Positions 56,707-64,000 of a DNA stretch of 64,000 bases are shown in pieces. Under the pieces are notes generated by a model, which saw nothing but the letters and a program-made list of their open reading frames with translations, was not told where the DNA came from and made no database searches. This stretch comes from Pseudomonas citronellolis. GTDB lineage: Bacteria; Pseudomonadota; Gammaproteobacteria; Pseudomonadales; Pseudomonadaceae. Position 1 is the first letter of the stretch. Every line of letters begins with the position of its first letter. The translations under genes were made by a program, and so were the position numbers. The DNA lies in NCBI RefSeq assembly GCF_029335315.1, contig NZ_JARJLT010000053.1, positions 1 to 64,000 of the forward strand, read 5' to 3'.

Positions 56707-57759
56707 ATGGAGCAACTCGACACCTGGCTCGATCTGGCCTTTCTCGGTCATCTGCTGCTAGTGGCGGCCACGACCGTGATCGGCTACGGGCTGTTTCGTT
56801 TCCTGTTGGGCGCCACGCGGAAGCGCCTGGAGGGTAGGACCAGCCACTGGGCACGCTACGCATCGGTCATCGCGAACAGGACCCGCAACACCCTGGTGTT
56901 CGTCTTCGCGCTGATGCTGGCCCTCAAGTTGGTCACCCTTCCCGTCAACTGGGAGATGGCGCTGGCCCATGGATGGTTCGTCATCCTGGCCCTCCAGGTA
57001 GCACTGTGGCTCGATGCCTGCGCCCGCCTGTGGACCCGCGACCTCGCCCTCTCGCGATTCGGTGGCATCCAGAACCCAGTGATGGCGACAATCATCTCGG
57101 TGGTGGTGCTGATCGTCGTCTGGGCTGTGATGCTACTTTCCATCCTGGCCAACCTAGGCGTCGACATCACCGCCCTGATCGCCAGCCTGGGCGTAGGTGG
57201 CATCGCTGTAGCACTCGCAGTGCAGACCATCTTGAGCGACGTGTTCGCATCACTCTCGATTGGCTTCGACAAGCCGTTCGAGATCGATGACTTCGTGGTG
57301 TTCGGTGACGTGGCGGGCACCATCGAGCACATCGGCTTGAAGACCACCCGCATCCGCAGCCTCAGTGGCGAGCAGATCGTCTGCTCCAACACCGAACTGC
57401 TCAAGCAGACGCTGCATAACTACAAACGAATGAATACCAGACGGATCGTGTTCCAGTTCGGGGTCAGCTATCGGACCCCAGCCGACAAGGCAAAGGCGGT
57501 GACGGGACTCGTGAAGGAAATCATCGACGCCCAGACAGAGGCGAAGTTCGACCGCGCCCATCTAGCCGCCTTCGAAGAAAGCCGGCTGCTGTTCGAGGTC
57601 GTCTACATCATGCAGACCGCCGACTACAACCGCTATATGGACGTCCAGCAGGCGATCAACCTGCGGCTGCTTTCGGGGCTCAATGAGCTAGGCGTCGAAT
57701 TCGCCTTCCCGGTACGGGAATTGCGCATTCCGGAGCAAACCGGCAAGGCAGTTCAATAG
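56707..57759 (+). CDS. MscS-family mechanosensitive channel
   Basis: A 350-residue small-conductance channel. Four N-terminal helices are followed by the pore helix GVDITALIASLGVGGIAVALAVQTILSD and the beta-domain entry FDKPFEIDDFVVFGDVAGTIEHIGLKTTRIRS. The GAACGGGAGG site lies just upstream of the ATG at 56707. It relieves hypo-osmotic stress at the inner membrane. Confidence 0.92.
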   Translation: MEQLDTWLDLAFLGHLLLVAATTVIGYGLFRFLLGATRKRLEGRTSHWARYASVIANRTRNTLVFVFALMLALKLVTLPVNWEMALAHGWFVILALQVALWLDACARLWTRDLALSRFGGIQNPVMATIISVVVLIVVWAVMLLSILANLGVDITALIASLGVGGIAVALAVQTILSDVFASLSIGFDKPFEIDDFVVFGDVAGTIEHIGLKTTRIRSLSGEQIVCSNTELLKQTLHNYKRMNTRRIVFQFGVSYRTPADKAKAVTGLVKEIIDAQTEAKFDRAHLAAFEESRLLFEVVYIMQTADYNRYMDVQQAINLRLLSGLNELGVEFAFPVRELRIPEQTGKAVQ

Positions 57760-57783
57760 AGCTTTCCTGTCGCGGCCCTGAAA

Positions 57784-57810
57784 TAAAAAGAAACCCGGCC
57801 GAAGCCGGGT
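57784..57810 (-). terminator. UUCG-loop terminator serving the minus-strand operon
   Basis: ACCCGGC (57793-57799) and GCCGGGT (57804-57810) flank a TTCG tetraloop on the minus strand, followed there by TTTCTTTTTATTT. It lies between mscS and the nitronate monooxygenase gene. Confidence 0.8.
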
Positions 57811-57994
57811 CCTTAAAGGGAATATCCATCATTGTGGGTGCTCAGCAGGAGATGGGGTTCAGACTGGTCAGCTGCAATGATGACGATTGGATAGTGTCAA
57901 AGTGACACGAGCAATACAACCCTCTATGTAATGGTGTATCACCCTTCAGCCCTCAAAAACGGCCCTTGAAGTCCCCCTGGCCCTCAGGCTGAAG

Positions 57995-59077
57995 CTAACT
58001 CCTCGCGTGAGCTCTTGCTGCGACACCGCCCAGCGTGACTCCTCGAGCCAGCTCTTCGACGATCTCGGCGGCGGGAAGAATGCTGCGAATACGGCCCACC
58101 TGCTCGCCGGCATATAGCGCTGTAGCTTCGAGCAAGGCCGCGGGCAATTGGTCGACGAGTGGAACGGGCGAAAAGACCGGCAGGCCCGGTCTTTGGAAAA
58201 CGGCCGCATGGGCCTTCATCGGTAGCAGCCTACGTGTGAACGACAGGCTCGAATTGAACCACCGCAGCCAGGCGGGAATGGAACCATCCGCCCGACACCA
58301 GCGATCGGTCGCCTTGTTGGGCACCACACGATGAACGTCCGGCCATCCCAATCCGAACAGTTCAGTGACAAGGGTATCCTGCGCTGCCAGCAGCCTCTGG
58401 CGATATGCCTCATGCGCGTTGCTCTCGGGCGTCAGCACAAAGCGTGTTCCCGAGCAGACGCCATGTGCCCCCAGACGAATAGCCCGCTCAGCATCCTCTG
58501 CCGTGTAAATGCCTCCGGCCGCGAAAAGGGGGATGGTCGACGTCAGCGCAACGATTTCCGGCAGAACAGCATCGAGCCGCTGGGTTGCCCTGACATGGCC
58601 ACCAGCCTCGACACCCTGCACAACCAACCCGTCGACCCCGGCATCGAGCGCCCTTTCCGCTTCCTGCCTCGACCCCACCTGCTGGAAGACGAAGACACCC
58701 TCGCGGCGAAGCTGCTGGATCAAGGGTTTTCCATCCCCCCAGAACAGCGTGACCATCGGTACCTGCTGACGGATGACCACTTCGACATGCTTCACGCGCG
58801 TGTAGGGCAGCAGCAGGTTGACGCAGATCGGTTGCCCGGCCGCCTTCGCCCGGGTCTGCTCGATGGTTCGTTCCCAGACCGAGACATCATGCAGACCCAG
58901 CGTGCCGATTCCTCCTGCCGCACAAACCGCCCCGGCCAAAGCCGGCCCCGAGATGGACGTCATGCCGGCCTGCATCACGGGATAACGGACTCCCAGCGAC
59001 TCGAGTTTGCTCAAGGGCGATGACCTGCCCGCTTCACCGATTGCGGATAGACAACGGGAGTCTTGATCGTTGTTCAT
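57995..59077 (-). CDS. Nitronate monooxygenase-family flavoprotein
   Basis: A 360-residue FMN TIM-barrel protein of the NMO/2-nitropropane dioxygenase family, which oxidises nitronates with oxygen. YPVMQAGMTSISGPALAGAVCAAGGIGTLG opens the barrel; GVDGLVVQGVEAGGHV and PLFAAGGIYTAEDAERAIRLGAHGVCSGTRF bind the phosphate of FMN. The start at 59077 gives the usual length. It is last of a same-strand group with sodB and an OYE-family gene. Enoyl reductase-like or toxic nitro-compound activity is possible. Confidence 0.87.
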   Translation of the reverse strand: MNNDQDSRCLSAIGEAGRSSPLSKLESLGVRYPVMQAGMTSISGPALAGAVCAAGGIGTLGLHDVSVWERTIEQTRAKAAGQPICVNLLLPYTRVKHVEVVIRQQVPMVTLFWGDGKPLIQQLRREGVFVFQQVGSRQEAERALDAGVDGLVVQGVEAGGHVRATQRLDAVLPEIVALTSTIPLFAAGGIYTAEDAERAIRLGAHGVCSGTRFVLTPESNAHEAYRQRLLAAQDTLVTELFGLGWPDVHRVVPNKATDRWCRADGSIPAWLRWFNSSLSFTRRLLPMKAHAAVFQRPGLPVFSPVPLVDQLPAALLEATALYAGEQVGRIRSILPAAEIVEELARGVTLGGVAARAHARS

Positions 59078-59120
59078 TACATTGACTCTCTTGGTGGGTG
59101 GACATCGCCGATGCAATGAC

Positions 59121-59702
59121 TCAGCAGGCCAGATTGGCCGCTACGAAATCCCAGTTCACCAGATGCCAGAACGCATTGAGGTACTTGGGACGGGCATTGC
59201 GATAATCGATGTAGTAGGCGTGCTCCCACAGGTCGCAGGTCAACAGGGGCCTATCGGCAGAGGTCAGCGGCGTTTCCGCGTTGCTGGTGTTCACGATGGC
59301 GAGCGAGCCGCTGGGCTTTCTCACCAGCCAGGTCCAGGAAGAGCCGAAGTTGCTGACCGCTTTGTCGTTGAACGCCTGCTGGAACCCCTCGAAGGAGCCG
59401 AATCCGGTGTCGATGGCATTGGCCAACGCGCCGTCCGGCCGACCGCCGCCGCTGGGGCTCAGGCAGTTCCAATAGAAACTGTGGTTCCAGATTTGCGCAG
59501 CGTTGTTGAAGGTCGCCCCTTCGGAAGTCCTGATGATTTCCTCCAGGGTGCGGCCTTCGAACTCGCTACCTCGGATCAACTCGTTCAATTTCACTACGTA
59601 GGCCGCGTGATGCTTGCCATAGTGATATTCGAGCGTCTCTTTCGAAATATGGGGAGCGAGCGCGTCCAGTTCGAAAGGAAGCTGGGGAAGTTCGAATGCC
59701 AT
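59121..59702 (-). CDS. sodB: Superoxide dismutase (Fe type)
   Basis: A 193-residue superoxide dismutase. Metal ligands are H27, H74, D157 and H161; Gln70 in [15 protein letters not shown] marks the iron type. Length and style match SodB. It lies between two flavoprotein genes, unlike the usual lone sodB, which hints at coping with superoxide made by flavoenzymes. Confidence 0.93.
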   Translation of the reverse strand: MAFELPQLPFELDALAPHISKETLEYHYGKHHAAYVVKLNELIRGSEFEGRTLEEIIRTSEGATFNNAAQIWNHSFYWNCLSPSGGGRPDGALANAIDTGFGSFEGFQQAFNDKAVSNFGSSWTWLVRKPSGSLAIVNTSNAETPLTSADRPLLTCDLWEHAYYIDYRNARPKYLNAFWHLVNWDFVAANLAC

Positions 59703-59821
59703 GGGTGTTCTCCGTTTGCGATGGCAGAAATCATCCGACAGGGGCTAACCGGCGGGCAGCGAAGCGCCAGGCCTGGAATCACTTCAGGGAAGGCCGGTTA
59801 CGCACCGGCAGGCATACGCGC

Positions 59822-61105
59822 TCAGCCGGCGCGGAACTTGGGCAAGCCGATGTCGCCGCGGACAAAATTGCCCAGCATGTAGCAGAGCGCGACTTTCAGG
59901 ACGGACTCGTCCGGGCGGGCCTGCCCCTTGCGCGCGATGCGCATGAGCTGGTGCGTGTACCAGATGATTTCCATCATCCGCGAGCGGTCGATAGCCTCCA
60001 CGCCGGAAACCCTGGGGCTGACTTCATGGCTAGGGTCCAGGCCAGCAAGGAGACGTTGCGGTACGGCGGGGTCGAGGCTGAGCAGGCGAGCCAGCCCGAC
60101 CAGTTCCAGAGCCCCACTCTGCAACGCCTCATTCATGCCCGCGACGGTACGAAAGCCACCGGTCACCATCAGTGGCACGGACGTCTGTTCCCTCACCTTC
60201 TCGGCGAACGCGAGGAAATAGGCCTCGCGCTGACGAGTACTTTCCTTCTGCACCGGCTGTGTGCCGGTCATCGCCGGTGACTCATAGGTGCCACCGGAAA
60301 TCTCGATCATGTCGATACCAGCATCCGCGATGGCCAGCACGGCCTCCATGGATTCACCTTCGTCGTAACCGCCCTTCTGGAAATCGGCCGAGTTGAGCTT
60401 GATACCTATCGGGTAATCGTGGCCCACCGCATCTCGCATAGCGTGATAGACGGCCATGAGGAAACGCCGACGCTTCTCCGGCGTACCGCCCCAGTCGTCC
60501 TCGCGTCGGTTATGGTGCGGCGACAGGAACTGGTTGATCAGATAGCCGTGGGCGGCATGGATCTGTACACCACCGAATCCGGCTTTCTTGGCGATACGAG
60601 CGGTGCTGGCGAAACGATCGATGACCTCCTTGATCTCGTCAGGCCGGATTTCGCGGGGTGTCGGGAAATAGGGAGCCAGCTCCGCGTTGAAGGGGATGGC
60701 GGAGGGCGCCAGGTTCTCCCGATTGAGGCCGTTCATCGCCTGCTTCCCGGGATGGTTGATCTGCATCCAGAGCTGGGTACCGCCGCTGCTTCCTCGCCGT
60801 GCCCACTCGCGCAGGAACTCCAGATGTCGCTCGTCCTCCACCACCACGTTGCCAGGCTCGCTGCGAGCCCGGCCGTCGATCATGACATTGCCGGTGAGGC
60901 TCAGGCCGACACCACCCTGCGCCCAGGCCTCGTAGAGCGGCAGCAGCCAGTGGCTGGGGGCTCCATGCTTGTCGCCCATGGATTCGTGCATGGCCGCCTT
61001 GGCGATGCGATTGCGGATGATGGTGCCGGTCTTCAGGATCAGTGGCTTGGCCAGGCCTGATTCGGGGTATTCGACCGATGGCTTTTCTGACTGGAATGCG
61101 TTCAT
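59822..61105 (-). CDS. Old yellow enzyme-family NADH:flavin oxidoreductase
   Basis: A 427-residue FMN barrel of the OYE/2,4-dienoyl-CoA reductase-like group. IRNRIAKAAMHESMG, TQLWMQINHPGKQ, GFGGVQIHAAHGYLINQFLSPHHNRREDDWGG are characteristic, the latter giving the HxxH-like substrate site. It reduces alpha,beta-unsaturated carbonyls or nitro-compounds. A LysR-type gene lies 97 nt upstream on the same strand. Confidence 0.9.
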   Translation of the reverse strand: MNAFQSEKPSVEYPESGLAKPLILKTGTIIRNRIAKAAMHESMGDKHGAPSHWLLPLYEAWAQGGVGLSLTGNVMIDGRARSEPGNVVVEDERHLEFLREWARRGSSGGTQLWMQINHPGKQAMNGLNRENLAPSAIPFNAELAPYFPTPREIRPDEIKEVIDRFASTARIAKKAGFGGVQIHAAHGYLINQFLSPHHNRREDDWGGTPEKRRRFLMAVYHAMRDAVGHDYPIGIKLNSADFQKGGYDEGESMEAVLAIADAGIDMIEISGGTYESPAMTGTQPVQKESTRQREAYFLAFAEKVREQTSVPLMVTGGFRTVAGMNEALQSGALELVGLARLLSLDPAVPQRLLAGLDPSHEVSPRVSGVEAIDRSRMMEIIWYTHQLMRIARKGQARPDESVLKVALCYMLGNFVRGDIGLPKFRAG

Positions 61106-61202
61106 GGGAGCCCTCGCTGCAGCAACCTGCGTGTGCTGACGACTCTAAGGACTGGCCCTGTGCATGACGAACGATGATTTCTGTCGCACGATTAAGCCCT
61201 GC

Positions 61203-62117
61203 TTAACCATCAGGACTGAACACCGGTGTCACCTGGGAACGAATCCAGTCGAAGGCATCCCTGAGCAGTTCAGCCTTTCCGTTGTCAGGACGGAATACGA
61301 AGTAGGCGCTGAGTGGCGTCGTCAGCGGCGGCAGCACTGCCACCAGGCGGGTGTCCGGCCAGAGTTTCGAAAACGGTGTCCCCGCCGGCAGGAAGCCCAG
61401 GGCGATCCCCAGGCCCCGTTCCGCCGCATGCAGGGCAGCCAGATCGGAATCCACCAGCAGATCCCCTTTGCTCGGGACAGTGGGAATCTTGGCGAGACTC
61501 GCCAGAGACTCCCAGCCGAACTGCTCATGCCTGCGGCGGATCAACGTGTGGTGCTCCAGGTCTTCCAGCCGGTTCACCGGATGCCGCGCCAGCAGAGAGG
61601 GGACCGCGAGCAGCACTGCCTCGCATCCGCACAGCAGCCAGGATTCCAGTCCGGACCATTGGCCGTGGCCGACGCGGATGGCAGCATCGACCGGCTCCTT
61701 TTCGAAATCGACCAACTCCATGCTGGCTTCGAGCGAAAGGCTCACTCCCGGATGGCGGGCCTGGAAAACCTCGACGTGGGGAAGCAGGAACTCATGTGCA
61801 ATGAGGGGCGTCATGCTCAATCGCAGCGTCGGCCTGTCGAAACGATGGACGAACTCGGCGTGCCCCTGTCGATATGTTGCCAGCGTCTGCGAGGCCACCC
61901 GGGCAAACTGGTGGCCCGCGTCCGTGAGTTCCAGGCGCCGGGTCAGGCGCCGGAACAGTGGCAGCCCCAACTGATCTTCCAACTGTTTGATCTGCTGGCT
62001 GATCGCCGAAGTCGTCAGGTGCAGTTCCTGGGCGGCCTTGCTGAAACTCAGAAGTCTGGCCGAGGCTTCGAATGCCGGAAGAAGTTGAAGCGGAGGCGGA
62101 CGTCGCATCGATGTCAT
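61203..62117 (-). CDS. LysR-family transcriptional regulator
   Basis: A 304-residue LysR protein. HTH at about 10-60 (LPAFEASARLLSFSKAAQELHLTTSAISQQIKQLEDQLG), then the effector domain (about 95-300). The N-terminal style is that of GcvA-like regulators. It precedes the OYE-sodB-NMO genes and probably controls them. An imperfect inverted repeat (CCTTGTT...AACAAGG, about 62157-62182) lies in its upstream region. Confidence 0.9.
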   Translation of the reverse strand: MTSMRRPPPLQLLPAFEASARLLSFSKAAQELHLTTSAISQQIKQLEDQLGLPLFRRLTRRLELTDAGHQFARVASQTLATYRQGHAEFVHRFDRPTLRLSMTPLIAHEFLLPHVEVFQARHPGVSLSLEASMELVDFEKEPVDAAIRVGHGQWSGLESWLLCGCEAVLLAVPSLLARHPVNRLEDLEHHTLIRRRHEQFGWESLASLAKIPTVPSKGDLLVDSDLAALHAAERGLGIALGFLPAGTPFSKLWPDTRLVAVLPPLTTPLSAYFVFRPDNGKAELLRDAFDWIRSQVTPVFSPDG

Positions 62118-62273
62118 GGAGAGCTGCTTCAGAAGGTTCGGCTATGGAATGGATGCCTTGTTCCCGCGCATCGGAAACAAGGTCAGCCTACGTTGCCATC
62201 GGAACCGCAGGCAACCAGTCAAGACCATCAACGCTGGATTGAGGCTGCTCTGGATCGCAACCCATCACTACCG

Positions 62274-63266
62274 TTAACGGGCCCAACGAGATGGAGTCAG
62301 AGCGTGGTCAGCACGTTCCGACAAGCTGGTCAGGCGCCCCAAACGGAAGCACCTGGCCCCTACAGGCCTCACCCGCAACGACTGGCTATCCTCGATCAGG
62401 TAGTGGCAGGCATTGATGACGTTCTGCTTACCTGTACCGTCGTGATGCTTGAACATGCCTACCCCACACCGCTCCTTGTACCGTGCCTTGTCATGGTTGC
62501 AGCTGTGGAAGTACCCCCAGCCATCCGTGATCCTCTCCCACAGCTTGCCAATCGCTTTAGCCTTGACGATGTCCATGAGCACCTTCCGGCCATCGAAGAA
62601 GAAGGCTGCATGGATGTGGTAGCCCATGTCCTCCCCTTGCTCCACAGCACAGATGTAGCCTGTCTCGTGCTGGAAGACTGGATCGTATTCCCGAGCCCGG
62701 ATCAGCCTGTCCAGGTCCTCGAAGACGTCCTCTACCTTCAGGCGACTACGTGCTGCTTCCCGGTAGTACAGATCCACCCTCACCACCACAGTACGAGAGC
62801 GGCTATCCATCACCCGCTCTACGTATTCAGTGACGGCTTGCCGATTGCGTTTCTCCCGGCATACACGGTCATGCTTCCCACGCTTGAACCACTTGGTCTG
62901 CACATGCTCCCGGATCCTCTCCACGAGCCAGTTGTAGGTCTGGGCCTCTGACAGGAGCCCTCCCTCGCTCTCGTCCATGCACGTCATCCCGAACATCCCA
63001 AACTCAATGCCGATGTCGTAGCACGCCTCCTTGAACGCGATCAGGTGTTCACTCAGGGCATACGTCTCGTCATGCACCAGGTGATACATCTGCCGAATGT
63101 GATCGAAATACCGAGAGAGCCTGGTCCTCTTGATGACCTCATCCCCCTGTGCGTCATAGCTAATCCTGAATGCAGGACAGTCGTGACGGATCACTGCGTT
63201 CACGAGTCGTTCGATCTGGATAGCGATGTCGGATTGGGAGAGGTGTTTTGCTGCTTGATTGGTCAT
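62274..63266 (-). CDS. Inovirus Gp2/YagK-YfjJ-type replication protein
   Basis: A 330-residue protein with the YagK/YfjJ C-terminal domain (often called inovirus-type Gp2). The segment VVVRVDLYYREAARS... CAVEQGEDMGYHIHAAFFFDG contains the HxH-type (HIH) histidines of HUH-like or rolling-circle replication fold proteins; a Tyr partner is not obvious. It is typical of P4-like satellites and prophage remnants and is downstream of an AlpA-type gene on the same strand. I infer a role in excision or replication. Confidence 0.78.
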   Translation of the reverse strand: MTNQAAKHLSQSDIAIQIERLVNAVIRHDCPAFRISYDAQGDEVIKRTRLSRYFDHIRQMYHLVHDETYALSEHLIAFKEACYDIGIEFGMFGMTCMDESEGGLLSEAQTYNWLVERIREHVQTKWFKRGKHDRVCREKRNRQAVTEYVERVMDSRSRTVVVRVDLYYREAARSRLKVEDVFEDLDRLIRAREYDPVFQHETGYICAVEQGEDMGYHIHAAFFFDGRKVLMDIVKAKAIGKLWERITDGWGYFHSCNHDKARYKERCGVGMFKHHDGTGKQNVINACHYLIEDSQSLRVRPVGARCFRLGRLTSLSERADHALTPSRWAR

Positions 63267-63594
63267 GGTGTGTACCTGGTTGGTTTAAGACATACCAAGT
63301 ACGGAGTGGGTATTTTTAAACTGGAGAGGTGGTAGTTAGGTTCCTGTGGTAGCTAGCCATGAGTGGAGAGAGGTGGATGGATTAGAGATAGGTTATTGGA
63401 GATGGAGTAGGTGTATGGATTAGATAGATGGTTAGAGATAGTTAGTAGCTATATCAATAAACCACACTGCCCTGCTCGCAAAACAACAAGCGCCATCGAG
63501 CATTCAGACGAAGAACTCCAGGCGTAACCGGGATAATTCACAGAGCAGGCAACTGGGAGTTATCTGAGAAAGAGCACTAACCTAAGCAGACGGC
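63267..63594. repeat. Purine-rich repeat tract upstream of the Gp2-type gene
   Basis: A gene-free region. Between about 63340 and 63450 the plus strand is rich in G, A and T with ATGGATTAGA and TAGAGATAG each repeated twice. Strand asymmetry and short repeats beside a replication protein suggest iterons or an origin, without proof. Confidence 0.45.
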
Positions 63595-63638
63595 AGAGAT
63601 ACCCGATGACCAGGACTCCCTGGTCATCGGGTATCTCT
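63595..63638. repeat. 20-bp perfect inverted repeat beside alpA
   Basis: Arms 63595-63614 and 63619-63638 are exact complements (AGAGATACCCGATGACCAGG and its complement) around a 4-nt loop. It starts 8 nt beyond the alpA stop, so it may be its terminator, but it lacks a T run in either direction. Confidence 0.8.
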
Positions 63639-63645
63639 ATCGCCA

Positions 63646-63858
63646 TCAATGCTTACCTGCAACCTGGACTTTCTCATCGCGCTCAGCGATCCGCTCAAGG
63701 ATCCATTCGTGCACTTCGCTCTCCAACCAACGAACGCAACGTTCCCCCACAGATAACGGAAGCGGGAACGTGCCGAGAGCGACGTACTTATAGATTGTCG
63801 AACGTGCAAGACTGGTGAGGTCCATGACCTCTTTCAAACTGATGATCCTCATGGACAT
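63646..63858 (-). CDS. AlpA-family excision/transcription regulator
   Basis: A 70-residue MerR-like winged-helix protein (AlpA/phage-type): IISLKEVMDLTSLARSTIYKYVALGTFPLPLSVGERCVRWLESEVHEWI. The family activates integrase or excision genes of P4-like and CP4 prophages. The ATG at 63858 follows CAGGAG by 8 nt. It is the most upstream gene of the satellite seen; nothing recognisable lies in 63859-64000 except GGGAGAT repeats near the end. Confidence 0.87.
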   Translation of the reverse strand: MSMRIISLKEVMDLTSLARSTIYKYVALGTFPLPLSVGERCVRWLESEVHEWILERIAERDEKVQVAGKH

Positions 63859-64000
63859 GGATGATGCTCCTGTATTGGTCCAGAGGATGGGGGGAGCTAG
63901 TGATAATTAACTAGGCCAGAACCAACCTTACGTTCGACAAAGAAGAATTAAGAAGGGAGCGGGAGATGGGAGATGGGACACCACATCCTTTGGAAAGAAG

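Overview
The window looks like a chromosome segment of a high-GC Pseudomonas (P. aeruginosa/P. alcaligenes-like). Supporting genes are ppa preceded by dedA and mtfA, a PP2C/kinase-type protein, an MvaT/MvaU-family H-NS protein, SodB, a PbpC-like transpeptidase, and TAXI-TRAP and BCCT transporters. The species call is inference from gene content; no rRNA or tRNA is present.

Layout. (1) 1-5.9 kb is a host-like block: GNAT acetyltransferase, family-3 binding protein, a double pseudoenzyme (PP2C-like plus kinase-like), DedA, MtfA, inorganic pyrophosphatase and a small lipoprotein. (2) About 6.0-47.5 kb is a composite genomic island. It opens with a P4-type tyrosine integrase next to a candidate small RNA with its own terminator. 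It then carries a complete three-gene ABC-3C type conflict system (7.98-11.64 kb) and an ICE/plasmid-type maintenance module (DUF932, YqaJ exonuclease, metal-binding RDF-like protein, zinc-ribbon proteins, Xre regulator; 12.3-17.5 kb). Next come secreted and surface cargo (autotransporter, lipoprotein hydrolase) and a deletion scar joining a WYL regulator to a UvrD-like helicase. The rest is a HlyD/RbbA-type/ABC-2 exporter and a large short-chain polyhydroxyalkanoate (PHB) locus. No relaxase or type IV secretion genes are visible, so the ICE-like part looks like a remnant.

The PHB locus (30.6-46.1 kb) holds everything needed for granule formation. PhaA and PhaB make 3-hydroxybutyryl-CoA, PhaC polymerises it, PhaP coats the granule and PhaR regulates. 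A four-gene operon with start/stop overlaps (DUF3141 protein, phosphotransacetylase, acetate kinase, FabI-like reductase) may link acetyl-phosphate, acyl-CoA and redox balance to the polymer. Two AraC-type paralogues sit beside phaBAC and beside the exporter and share an upstream motif. Palindromic TGC-N3/4-GCA sites lie in the phaP/DUF3141 divergent promoter. A degenerate IS256-family copy, a nested IS5/IS256 remnant and an MvaU-like xenogeneic silencer mark the region as mobile and acquired.

(3) 47.6-62.1 kb returns to GC-rich host-like genes: TAXI-TRAP transporter with DUF1850 protein, BetT-type transporter, NhaA, PbpC-like transpeptidase, MscS channel, and a nitronate monooxygenase-SodB-old yellow enzyme-LysR group. 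(4) 62.2-64 kb is the edge of a P4-like satellite element (YagK/YfjJ-type Gp2 protein and AlpA regulator) with a 20-bp perfect palindrome and a purine-rich repeat tract; its integrase would lie outside the window.
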